DNA of 33,873 nucleotides from NCBI GenBank assembly GCA_022775385.1, contig JALFIV010000080.1:1-33873 (forward strand), read 5' to 3'. Source of the stretch: Clostridiales bacterium (GTDB lineage: Bacteria > Bacillota > Clostridia > Oscillospirales > Butyricicoccaceae). This document shows, piece by piece, positions 14,543 through 20,900 of this stretch; position 1 is the first letter of the stretch; each line of letters opens with the position of its first letter. A program made the position numbers and the translations under genes. The notes under the pieces were generated by a model, which did no database searches, was not told the origin of the DNA, and saw only the letters and a program-made list of their open reading frames with translations.

Positions 14543-15217
14543 ATGCCACTGACTGCATCTCAGACCCGTAGTCTGCTCCAGTCTCCGCTGTTTGATGGCT
14601 GTGATACAAAGCATTATACCTCGTTTCTGCAGTCTCTGGAAACACATGTTCTCCAGAAAGGCGAGATATTGTCCCCTGCCGCTGTTTCCTCTCCCTCTCT
14701 GATCGTCCTTATCTCCGGAGAGGTGGAATACCGAACTGTGAACGGTGCGCTGTTCTCAACCAGAAAGGCACCGCACCTGTTTAATCTGGGCACCCTCTTT
14801 CAGAAGTCGGCCGCCCCGAGCTATTTTCCCACCCTGCAGGCGCGCAAGACCATCGCAGTTCTCGCTTTCCTTCCCTGTGCCAAGCTGCAGTCGATGCTCC
14901 GCTCCGACTCGATCCTCGCATTCAATCTGCTTCGGCTCCAGTCCAACTGCGTCTATCAGCTGACGGATATCTCCTGCCGGTTCTCGGCGTCCTCTCCGTC
15001 CGCCCGTCTGGCCATCCTGCTCCTGCAGCAGAGCGCCTCAAACCAAATCGACGTCTCCTTCGGCATCGCCAATCTGGCTCGCACGCTGGACGTCAGCCGC
15101 GCCACCCTCTACCGTTCGCTAGCCGAATTGGAGGAACTCGGCCTGATCGAGCGTTTCGGCAAATCCATTCAGATTATCGACCGCGACCTGCTGCTCCGCT
15201 ATCTGGAACAGTCCTGA
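14543..15217 (+). CDS. Crp/Fnr-family transcriptional regulator
   Basis: The 224-residue protein has a cyclic-nucleotide-binding-like beta-barrel (about 15-120), with GEILSPAAVSSPSLIVLISG and RKAPHLFNLGTLF. A dimerisation helix (about 125-150) and a Crp-type winged helix-turn-helix (about 160-220) follow, with FGIANLARTLDVSRATLYRS and LGLIERFGKSIQII. No cysteine cluster typical of Fnr iron-sulfur sensors is present, and the cNMP-contact arginine motif is not clear. Ligand and targets are unknown. AAGGAG lies 7 bases before ATG 14543. It is monocistronic, with its own consensus promoter and terminator. A perfect promoter is unusual for a regulator unless the protein represses itself or acts after a signal. 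Confidence 0.92.
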   Translation: MPLTASQTRSLLQSPLFDGCDTKHYTSFLQSLETHVLQKGEILSPAAVSSPSLIVLISGEVEYRTVNGALFSTRKAPHLFNLGTLFQKSAAPSYFPTLQARKTIAVLAFLPCAKLQSMLRSDSILAFNLLRLQSNCVYQLTDISCRFSASSPSARLAILLLQQSASNQIDVSFGIANLARTLDVSRATLYRSLAELEELGLIERFGKSIQIIDRDLLLRYLEQS

Positions 15218-15243
15218 CCGGATTCAACCAAAACCGAACATAC

Positions 15244-15284
15244 AAAAGCACCGTAACTCCCAACGAATTACGGTGCTTTTTGTG
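15244..15284 (+). terminator. intrinsic terminator of the Crp/Fnr gene
   Basis: AAAAGCACCGTAA (15244-15256) and TTACGGTGCTTTT (15268-15280) form a 13-bp stem with an 11-base loop and a T tail. Confidence 0.9.
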
Positions 15285-15660
15285 ATTCAAGAGATGTGTG
15301 GGGCTCCAATCTATGCAAAAATGTGAAGATGATTGAAGATGTGTATAGAGGAATAGAGCTTTGCTAAGACCGGATGGAGATGTTCATTGAACAGACAGCT
15401 TCATGTAAAAAGTGGAGACACAGTCAGATCATCCTCCGCACACTCTTGAAGGAAGCAAAAAAAGACGCCGCGGCACATCCATGCCGTGACGTCTTTGTCA
15501 TCCTGACTAAAGTATAGTCTGAATCCGCAAAAATGTCAACAAAAAGTTTCGATTCCCGTTAATTTCTTCCCATTCCACCCAAAAAACGCCGTGAATAATA
15601 CTCTTTTTTAATTATATCATTCTCCTTTCCGTACCACCTTCTCTTCTTTTTGTGTTTTTC
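15285..15660. other. gene-free gap with an orphan hairpin
   Basis: This part of the 536-base gap between the Crp/Fnr and PadR genes holds no convincing gene. A 47-codon plus-strand frame from 15374 lacks a ribosome site. The hairpin at 15455-15497 points left but has no recognisable gene to terminate. The rest is low-complexity, A/T-rich sequence. Confidence 0.6.
15455..15497 (-). terminator. orphan terminator-like hairpin facing left
   Basis: AAAGACG and CGTCTTT with inner CGGCA and TGCCG form an interrupted stem. On the minus strand GGCGTC is followed by seven T residues. Its sequence recalls the spoVM/HAD terminator. No minus-strand gene lies upstream. Confidence 0.45.
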
Positions 15661-15671
15661 CCAAATAGGGA

Positions 15672-15732
15672 TTGACTTTTATATCGTCTTACGATACAAT
15701 CGAACTGTGATATAACGGATGACGATATAACG
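15672..15732 (+). promoter_or_regulatory. promoter and repeated operator of the PadR/DUF2812 operon
   Basis: TTGACT (15672-15677), a 17-base spacer and TACAAT (15695-15700) form the promoter. Inside the spacer TATATCGT (15680-15687) and ACGATA (15691-15696) form an inverted repeat. Just downstream, GATATAACG occurs twice as a direct repeat (15709-15717 and 15724-15732), 15 bp apart. The shared core GATATA/TATATC suggests a PadR-type repressor site set that would block its own promoter. Confidence 0.65.
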
Positions 15733-15753
15733 TCAAACGAAGGAGGTGCCCGT

Positions 15754-16077
15754 ATGGGAGAAACCAGTGCGCTGACCGAATCGACCTACTACATTCTGCT
15801 GTCCCTGTGGACGCCGCAGCACGGCTACGGCATCATGCAGCAGACCGAACAGCTCTCCGGCGAACGCGTCCGTCTCGCCGCCGGCACGCTGTACGGCGCG
15901 CTCAATGCGCTGTGCGAAAAGGGGTGGATCGCACCGCTTCCGGTTGCGCACGGCAGCCGCAGAAAAGAATACGAACTCACCGACACCGGACGTACCGTAC
16001 TGAGGCAGGAGCTGTCCCGCCTGCGGCAGCTGGTGAAACACGGAGAATCCATCCTGGGAGGTGACGCAGATGCGTGA
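15754..16077 (+). CDS. PadR-family transcriptional regulator
   Basis: This 107-residue winged-helix protein has the PadR signature STYYILLSLWTPQHGYGIMQ (about 9-28), AAGTLYGALNALCEKGWI (about 42-59) and SRRKEYELTDTGR (about 67-79), with a short C-terminal helix for dimerisation. AAGGAGG lies upstream at a proper distance. The gene overlaps the following DUF2812 gene by 8 bases. PadR-DUF2812 pairs are common in Firmicutes; PadR proteins usually repress their own operon and respond to small molecules or membrane stress. The promoter region carries the repeats described at 15680-15732. Confidence 0.95.
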   Translation: MGETSALTESTYYILLSLWTPQHGYGIMQQTEQLSGERVRLAAGTLYGALNALCEKGWIAPLPVAHGSRRKEYELTDTGRTVLRQELSRLRQLVKHGESILGGDADA

Positions 16078-16579
16078 ACACAAAACAATCCGAAAATGGT
16101 TCTGGGTCTGGGACTTTGACAAAGAGGAAATCTGGCTGAACGAGATGGCGCAGAGCGGCTGGATTCTTGACAAAGTGTCCTTCTGCACCTATACCTTTGT
16201 CCCCTGCGAGTCTGGAGAATACACTGTCCGCCTGGTCTGTGCTTCTCCGGACAAAGAGTACCTCGACTTTATGGAGGAAACCGGCGCAGTTTATGTCGGC
16301 CGCATGGCACAGTGGCTGTACTTCCGGAAGGAAACCGTATCGGGCAGCTTTGATCTGTTCTCCGATCTGGACTCGCGCATCGCACACCTGCGCAGAATCG
16401 GAACGGTGCTGACCGCCATCGGCGCCGCCAATCTGCTCATCGGCATGGCAAACAGTCTGAATTCCTCCGTGCACCTCGGCTGGGTCAATCTGCTGTGTGC
16501 CACCCTGCTGATGTATGCACTAGGGCGAATTCACGAAAAAACCGAACAGCTGAAGCAGGAGCGCACCCTGCGCGAATGA
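16070..16579 (+). CDS. DUF2812 membrane protein
   Basis: The 169-residue protein has an N-terminal soluble DUF2812 region (about 1-100), with RKWFWVWDFDKEEIWLNEMA and LYFRKETVSGSFDLFSDLDS. Two membrane helices follow (about 107-124 and 131-148), and a charged tail. The ATG at 16070 is preferred over the in-frame GTG at 16061 because the GTG lies in the GGGAGGTGA ribosome site. It overlaps padR and is translationally coupled. The family's function is unknown; its constant partnership with PadR suggests that it tunes the regulator or is its main target. Confidence 0.9.
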   Translation: MREHKTIRKWFWVWDFDKEEIWLNEMAQSGWILDKVSFCTYTFVPCESGEYTVRLVCASPDKEYLDFMEETGAVYVGRMAQWLYFRKETVSGSFDLFSDLDSRIAHLRRIGTVLTAIGAANLLIGMANSLNSSVHLGWVNLLCATLLMYALGRIHEKTEQLKQERTLRE

Positions 16580-16599
16580 CCAAAATCCTATACACGAAA

Positions 16600-16630
16600 A
16601 AATGCCCGGACAACAGTCCGGGCATTTGAT
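16600..16630. terminator. bidirectional terminator between the DUF2812 and XRE genes
   Basis: AAATGCCCGGAC (16600-16611), loop AACA, and GTCCGGGCATTT (16616-16627). T runs on the minus strand make it good for the XRE gene as well. Confidence 0.9.
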
Positions 16631-16656
16631 TTTACGGCAGCAGCGCCGCTGTTTTT

Positions 16657-16860
16657 TTATTCACCCTCAGACGGGTTCTCGTAAAACCGAACCCAATCGA
16701 AATCGAGTGCTTCGGCAATACGCATTGCAGTCCCAACCGGCAGACGGTAATCGCCCAGCTCGATTCGGGTATAATAGCTGCGTGCAATGTGTGCCTTCTT
16801 CGCCGTGACCTCCTGGGTCAGACCTTTGCTTTTTCTCAGTTCAACTAACCAATCGCGCAT
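16657..16860 (-). CDS. small XRE-family helix-turn-helix regulator
   Basis: The 67-residue protein is a single Cro/C1-type helix-turn-helix domain: LRKSKGLTQEVTAKKAHIAR and SYYTRIELGDYRLPVGTAMRIAEAL, with a short acidic tail. It starts at ATG 16860 (MRDWLVEL) behind GAGGTGAT; the GTG three codons earlier lies in that ribosome site. No other domain is present, so it probably acts as a simple dimeric repressor. It has its own promoter with a CATTGATTT/AAATCAATG inverted pair across it, consistent with autoregulation. Confidence 0.9.
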   Translation of the reverse strand: MRDWLVELRKSKGLTQEVTAKKAHIARSYYTRIELGDYRLPVGTAMRIAEALDFDWVRFYENPSEGE

Positions 16861-16903
16861 GAATATCACCTCATAAAGTATTTCATATTGTTTGTATCCG
16901 TAT

Positions 16904-16960
16904 CATTGATTTGATCTTTTTCACGGTGCTCATTATAGCATTAAATCAATGTGTTGTATA
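16904..16960 (-). promoter_or_regulatory. promoter of the XRE gene with flanking inverted repeat
   Basis: On the minus strand TATACA (16955-16960), a 17-base spacer and TATAAT (16932-16937). AAATCAATG (16943-16951, in the spacer) and CATTGATTT (16904-16912, downstream of the start) are a perfect 9-base inverted pair about 39 bp apart. This suits a small repressor binding both sides of its own start site. Confidence 0.55.
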
Positions 16961-17097
16961 TGTATTTTATGACGGATTTCATCTAAAAATGCGCGAAAAT
17001 GCTGTCACCATGTTACAAATTGAAATTGATGGAAACGCACTTTTGAAAACTGGATTTAAAAAAACAGGTTTTCGGCCTTTTTTCAGGAAAAATCGGC

Positions 17098-17640
17098 TTA
17101 CTTGACAAGTTTTGAGATGATTTTGAACTCCGGAGTGCCGGAAACCTTGGTCAGCTCGAACAGCACGGTTTCCGCCGTAGAAAGACGAATGCCCTCCTGC
17201 TCCGCACGACGCAGGCCGATTTCCTTGTCATGCGGGAAACGGGAACCGACACAGTCCTCGACAATCAAAACGTCTTTTCCTGCCATCTTCATGTCAATTG
17301 CGCTCTGGAGTACGCAGATGTGCGCCTCGGTGCCGCATACCAGAATGTTCCTGCAGCCGGTCGCCTCAATTGCATTCTTGATGCCCTCGTCATCCCAGCA
17401 GCTGAAGCAGCCCTTTTCCATCGCCGGCGTATCGCCGACCGCCTCGCGGATTTCCGGAACGGTCTCACCCAGACCCTTGGTGTACTGCTGCGAAATAATC
17501 ATCGGAATGCCGAGCGTTTTGAGTCCCTTGAGCAGCATAGCCGAACGATTCAGCAGCCGCTCCTTGTCGGAAATAGCCGGAATCAGCTTTGCCTGATAGT
17601 CGACAACCAGCACAGCGGTATTATCTCTTGTGCACTTCAT
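17098..17640 (-). CDS. isochorismatase-fold cysteine hydrolase
   Basis: The 180-residue protein belongs to the isochorismatase/nicotinamidase fold. The triad is visible as Asp14 (LVVDYQ), Lys76 (MEKGCFSC) and Cys109 (GTEAHICVLQ), with the cis-peptide region ILVCGTEAH. It is of the short YcaC-like type, and nothing marks it as a true nicotinamidase: the metal-binding His pair is not evident. The substrate is unknown; amides or ureides are usual in the group. AGGAGG lies at a proper distance. Its promoter sits over the last codons of the upstream hydrolase gene, so it can be expressed separately from it. Confidence 0.92.
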   Translation of the reverse strand: MKCTRDNTAVLVVDYQAKLIPAISDKERLLNRSAMLLKGLKTLGIPMIISQQYTKGLGETVPEIREAVGDTPAMEKGCFSCWDDEGIKNAIEATGCRNILVCGTEAHICVLQSAIDMKMAGKDVLIVEDCVGSRFPHDKEIGLRRAEQEGIRLSTAETVLFELTKVSGTPEFKIISKLVK

Positions 17641-17672
17641 GTTGGTTTTCCTCCTGTATTTGAGATACCTTT

Positions 17673-17701
17673 ATTATACGATATCCGGACAGTTCTCACA
17701 A
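17673..17701 (-). promoter_or_regulatory. sigma-A promoter of the isochorismatase-type gene
   Basis: On the minus strand TTGTGA (17696-17701), a 17-base spacer and a perfect TATAAT (17673-17678). The -35 overlaps the stop codon of the upstream gene. Confidence 0.7.
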
Positions 17702-18424
17702 GGTTTTTGTCTGGGCTTTCCGCGTGCACGCCTCGGCAAACGCCCGCACCACCGCGCGCGCAGATTGATCCGTCCGGTGGGAAAACTCCGGATGCCACTG
17801 CACCGCCCACAAAAACTGCCGCGACGGCGCATACACCGCCTCGATCAGTCCGTCCTCCGACCGCGCCATCTCCCGCAGTCCATCCGCCAGCTGTCTGACC
17901 GCCTGATGATGATAGCTGTTGACGCCCAGCGTGGTACATCCGAGCAGACGTGCCAGCGGCGCATCCGCCGTCAGCGTCACACGATGACAGACCTGATCAT
18001 ACGGCGGCATCATATGGTGCTCGGTATCGCTTTTCCATTCCGACGGAAGATCCTGATACAGTGTACCGCCCATCATCACGTTGATCAGCTGAATGCCGCG
18101 GCAGATACCGAATATCGGGAGATCGCGCTCATATGCCAGTGCAAACAGCGCCTGCTCCAGGCGGTCGCGCGCGGTATTCCACACCGTGGTCGGATGCGGG
18201 GATGCGCCGTACAGCGCCGGATTGACATCGTGTCCGCCGGTGAACAACAGACCATCGCACATCTCTACGGTCTGCGCAATCTCCTGCGCATCCATGCTCG
18301 CCGGCAGAACAACCGGGAACAATCCCGCCTCCTGCAGGCAGTCCAGATACCCCGGCAGCATCCAGACGCTCTCGCGCCCGTCGTCAAACAGCGGCAGTAC
18401 GCCGGCAATCGGTCGTTTGTCCAT
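17696..18424 (-). CDS. gamma-glutamyl-GABA hydrolase-type class I amidotransferase-like peptidase (C26)
   Basis: Proteins of this family (PuuD-like) hydrolyse gamma-glutamyl amide bonds in polyamine-derived compounds. The 242-residue protein has MCDGLLFTGGHDVNP (about 55-69), the nucleophile elbow FGICRGIQLINV with Cys108, the NSYHHQAV segment (about 169-176) and QWHPEFS with His211 and Glu213. The catalytic Cys-His-Glu triad is complete. The exact substrate is not shown. The start follows AGGTGAT. A consensus-like promoter lies at 18489-18517, and a terminator-shaped hairpin sits between it and the gene (18450-18477), which would make a leader of about 60 bases. Confidence 0.92.
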   Translation of the reverse strand: MDKRPIAGVLPLFDDGRESVWMLPGYLDCLQEAGLFPVVLPASMDAQEIAQTVEMCDGLLFTGGHDVNPALYGASPHPTTVWNTARDRLEQALFALAYERDLPIFGICRGIQLINVMMGGTLYQDLPSEWKSDTEHHMMPPYDQVCHRVTLTADAPLARLLGCTTLGVNSYHHQAVRQLADGLREMARSEDGLIEAVYAPSRQFLWAVQWHPEFSHRTDQSARAVVRAFAEACTRKAQTKTL

Positions 18425-18444
18425 AGTATTATCACCTCAGCAGA

Positions 18445-18478
18445 CAAAAAACGGAGATTTCCTGAGAAATCCCCGTTG
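18445..18478 (-). terminator. terminator-shaped hairpin in the leader of the C26 hydrolase gene
   Basis: AACGGAGATTTC (18450-18461) and GAAATCCCCGTT (18466-18477) form a stem with one mismatch. On the minus strand it is followed by six T residues. It ends the upstream isomerase transcript, but it also lies downstream of a good promoter and upstream of the hydrolase gene. It could therefore act as an attenuator. Confidence 0.75.
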
Positions 18479-18488
18479 ATTTGGTTTG

Positions 18489-18517
18489 ATTATACCGCAA
18501 CCTCCGTATTTCGTCAA
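18489..18517 (-). promoter_or_regulatory. sigma-A promoter upstream of the leader hairpin
   Basis: On the minus strand TTGACG (18512-18517), a 17-base spacer and a perfect TATAAT (18489-18494). The predicted start, about 18482, falls just before the hairpin. Confidence 0.75.
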
Positions 18518-18528
18518 GCGTTCCCGGA

Positions 18529-19479
18529 TCAGTCAAAATCGCAGGGCATCGCTTCCTTGAGCACGTCGGTCGACTTCTTGAGTCCGGTGAGCGCCGGCAT
18601 GGTCAGATCCTCCATCTCCTGGCTGATCGGGCCGTCATAGCCCTCCATGCTCAGGACAGACAGGAACTCCTTCCACCAGGAAACGTCGTGGCCGTGGCCG
18701 AGTGCGACATAGTTCCAGGTGCGCTGTGCAAACTTGTCGATGGTCTTGGTGTCCAGTACGCCGTCCGGTCCGATGTAGTTGCGCTCGATTCGGACATCCT
18801 TTGCATGGACATGGTGGATGCGATCCTTGCCCAGCTTGTGGATCATGGCAATCGGATCGCCGCCCATCCACATCAGATGGCTCGGATCGAGATTCATGCC
18901 GATGATCGGGTCGCCGACCGCATCACGCAGGCGGATCAGCGTCTCCGCGTTGTAGACACACTGCGCCGCGATGTTCTCCAGCGCGATCTTCTCAATGCCG
19001 TTCTCGTGTGCGAGGGCGACCATCTTCTTCCAGTGTGGAATCAGCACCTCATTCCACTGCCACTCGAGGATCTCGGTGACGATCGGCGGCCAGCTGGTTG
19101 TGATCCAGTTGGGCGTCGTGTCCTGCGGAGAGCCGCCCGGACAGCCCGAGGTCATGATGATCGTCTTGATGCCGAGCAGTCCGGCAAGCTTGAAGGTCTT
19201 TTCAATGACGATCTGATTGCGTCTGCCCTCTTCGTTCGGGGCAAGCTGGTTGCCCGTGCAGTTGAGTGCCTCCAGCTTGAGTCCGCGCTTCTCAATTGCC
19301 GCCATGTAATTCTTGCGCGCCTGCTCGCTCTCGAGCATCTCATCCAGATTGATGTGCGGTGCCTTGGACCAGTTGCCGCAGGCAATCTCAATGGATTCAT
19401 ATCCCAGCTCAGCAACGGTGTCCAGCATTTCTTCAAACGGCATGTAGCCGAGACAGTCGGTGTTCAGGCAAAGTCTCAT
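18529..19479 (-). CDS. sugar phosphate isomerase/epimerase (xylose isomerase-like TIM barrel)
   Basis: The 316-residue protein starts MRLCLNTDCLGYMPFEEMLD and has the AP endonuclease 2/xylose isomerase-like barrel. SIEIACG near residue 35, NIAAQCVYNAETLIRL, GMNLDPSHLMWMGGDP (metal-site His and Asp) and IHHVHAKDVRI follow in the usual order. Such enzymes isomerise or epimerise ketoses and inositol intermediates (IolE/IolI type) with a divalent metal. It lies downstream of a Gfo/Idh/MocA dehydrogenase on the same strand, parted by a gap with strong hairpins. GGGAGGAA precedes ATG 19479; an upstream in-frame ATG would add 24 unrelated residues. The pair probably oxidises and rearranges one sugar or polyol under LacI-type control. 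Confidence 0.92.
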   Translation of the reverse strand: MRLCLNTDCLGYMPFEEMLDTVAELGYESIEIACGNWSKAPHINLDEMLESEQARKNYMAAIEKRGLKLEALNCTGNQLAPNEEGRRNQIVIEKTFKLAGLLGIKTIIMTSGCPGGSPQDTTPNWITTSWPPIVTEILEWQWNEVLIPHWKKMVALAHENGIEKIALENIAAQCVYNAETLIRLRDAVGDPIIGMNLDPSHLMWMGGDPIAMIHKLGKDRIHHVHAKDVRIERNYIGPDGVLDTKTIDKFAQRTWNYVALGHGHDVSWWKEFLSVLSMEGYDGPISQEMEDLTMPALTGLKKSTDVLKEAMPCDFD

Positions 19480-19510
19480 GTGTCGTTCCTCCCTAAAATT
19501 TATTGGCTGC

Positions 19511-19568
19511 GTCCCTCTGTGCGGGACAGGGTTGGTTCCATCCCACCGCATTGGCGGCGGGATGGAAC
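19511..19568 (-). repeat. two stable intercistronic hairpins in the dehydrogenase-isomerase operon
   Basis: GTTCCATCCCACCGC (19535-19549) and GCGGCGGGATGGAAC (19554-19568) form a 15-bp stem with one mismatch and a 4-base loop. GTCCC and GGGAC (19511-19527) form a second, small stem. No T run follows, so they are not typical terminators. They may stabilise or process the operon mRNA. Confidence 0.65.
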
Positions 19569-19604
19569 GAAGACAAAGATGAAAAAATAGAAATGTTTTG
19601 CAGC

Positions 19605-20630
19605 TTATTTGTAGAATTCCGGCTTCTCCGGGATGTCAATCGGGACAATCGTCTGGGTGTCGCGTGCCTTGGAGGCAGACAGTGCCGTGATCTGTGCGAC
19701 ATAGCCGTCCCACGCGGTCGCTCCCTCGACCTTGCCCTCCTTGGTGGTGTAGATCCACTGCTGAATCTCCTCATTGTAGGCATCGGTGAAGCGGGTCGAC
19801 CAGTCCTTGTCGATGTCACGGATCTTCGCGCCCTTTGCGGTCACCGTGATGGACGGCGGCTCCGGCAGATTGAGCACCGCATCCTCGCAGACGACCTCAC
19901 AGCGGATCTCGTAGTTGTTGCAGTTGTGAACGTACGACTCGACGTCGATGCGGATGCCGGACTCGGTGGTCAGGATCATGATCTGCGGGTCGTGAACAAA
20001 CTTGCCGTCCGCATCGTTTCCGGTGTGCCGGGAATCGCGTCCGTAACGGACCTCAGCTGAGGTGTAGTTCTCGCCGACCAGCCAGCGCAGTGTGTCAATC
20101 TCATGAATCATGGAATTCTCAACCGCGGAGCTGTTGGTCCAGTCAACCGCAACGGACGGGTTGCGGTGTGCGCAGTGCAGCAGCAGCGGCGCACCGTACT
20201 CACCGCTGTCGATGGCGGCCTTGATCTGCTTGTATCCGGCATCGTAGCGTCTCATAAATCCGACCTGAACCAGATGCTTTCCGGTCGCCATCTCCGCGTC
20301 GACAATACGCTTGCATGCGTCTGCCTTCGGTGCGAGCGGCTTCTCACAGAACACCGGCTTCTCGGCCTTGATCGCCGCCATGACATACTGCTCGTGGAAC
20401 GCGTCGATCGTCGTGCAGATGACTGCGTCGATTTCCGGATCATTGATCATCTCTTCTCCGGAGTTATATGCTCGGATGTCGTACTTCTCTGCGACCGACT
20501 TGCAGAAGTCGATGTTCGCATCGGCACAGCCGATCACCTTTGCGCCCTGCGGTCTGGTGTTGATTCTCTCAATGTGGGTGCGTCCGATCGCACCGGTTCC
20601 GACAACGCCGATTCTCAGATCTGCCATCAT
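19605..20630 (-). CDS. Gfo/Idh/MocA-family oxidoreductase, inositol 2-dehydrogenase-like
   Basis: The 341-residue protein has an N-terminal NAD(P)-binding Rossmann fold: LRIGVVGTGAIGRTH with GxGxxG at about 9-16, and the family EKP motif in VFCEKPLAPKADAC near residue 97. The C-terminal substrate domain contains VGFMRRYDAGY and the catalytic region MIHEIDTLRWLVG with the conserved Asp and His. The closest known role is oxidation of myo-inositol or related polyols (IolG type), but the sugar cannot be fixed from sequence. AGGAGGAA precedes ATGATG (20630, 20627). Its leader carries two GAGCACGTGCTC operators downstream of a sigma-A promoter, which places it under the LacI-family repressor encoded just upstream. 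Confidence 0.93.
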   Translation of the reverse strand: MMADLRIGVVGTGAIGRTHIERINTRPQGAKVIGCADANIDFCKSVAEKYDIRAYNSGEEMINDPEIDAVICTTIDAFHEQYVMAAIKAEKPVFCEKPLAPKADACKRIVDAEMATGKHLVQVGFMRRYDAGYKQIKAAIDSGEYGAPLLLHCAHRNPSVAVDWTNSSAVENSMIHEIDTLRWLVGENYTSAEVRYGRDSRHTGNDADGKFVHDPQIMILTTESGIRIDVESYVHNCNNYEIRCEVVCEDAVLNLPEPPSITVTAKGAKIRDIDKDWSTRFTDAYNEEIQQWIYTTKEGKVEGATAWDGYVAQITALSASKARDTQTIVPIDIPEKPEFYK

Positions 20631-20687
20631 TCATTCCTCCTGATAATAATTCCCTAAAACAGGTTCTCTTCCGTGTACACTTTCTAC

Positions 20688-20699
20688 GAGCACGTGCTC
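20688..20699. promoter_or_regulatory. LacI-type operator O1, GAGCACGTGCTC
   Basis: A perfect 12-bp palindrome in the leader of the dehydrogenase gene. It is identical to the copies at 20777 and 22020 and lies 89 bp from the former. With O2 it could form a repression loop. Confidence 0.85.
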
Positions 20700-20776
20700 T
20701 CAACGTGGTAAAAAGAATAGATGCCGGTAGTCCTCCGTCTCTTTTCTTGGGTCTCGGCATCATTCTTCCGATTTAC

Positions 20777-20788
20777 GAGCACGTGCTC
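20777..20788. promoter_or_regulatory. LacI-type operator O2, GAGCACGTGCTC
   Basis: A perfect 12-bp palindrome about 12-23 bases downstream of the predicted transcription start of the dehydrogenase operon. Bound repressor there would block initiation or early elongation. Confidence 0.88.
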
Positions 20789-20805
20789 TCTTTCTCGTTG
20801 CTATT

Positions 20806-20834
20806 ATTATGAACACTTCCTGTCCGAATGTCAA
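20806..20834 (-). promoter_or_regulatory. sigma-A promoter of the dehydrogenase-isomerase operon
   Basis: On the minus strand a perfect TTGACA (20829-20834), a 17-base spacer and CATAAT (20806-20811). O2 follows just downstream of the start. Confidence 0.82.
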
Positions 20835-20900
20835 TAATTATTTTCGCGGTTTTATCTTTTTGTGAAAAGCCTCCATTTTTTCTTTCGTTTTTTTGTACAA

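Noticed and set aside
15374-15517. 47-codon plus-strand frame in the gap before padR
   Set aside because: It lacks a ribosome site and runs through a terminator-like hairpin, so it is probably chance.
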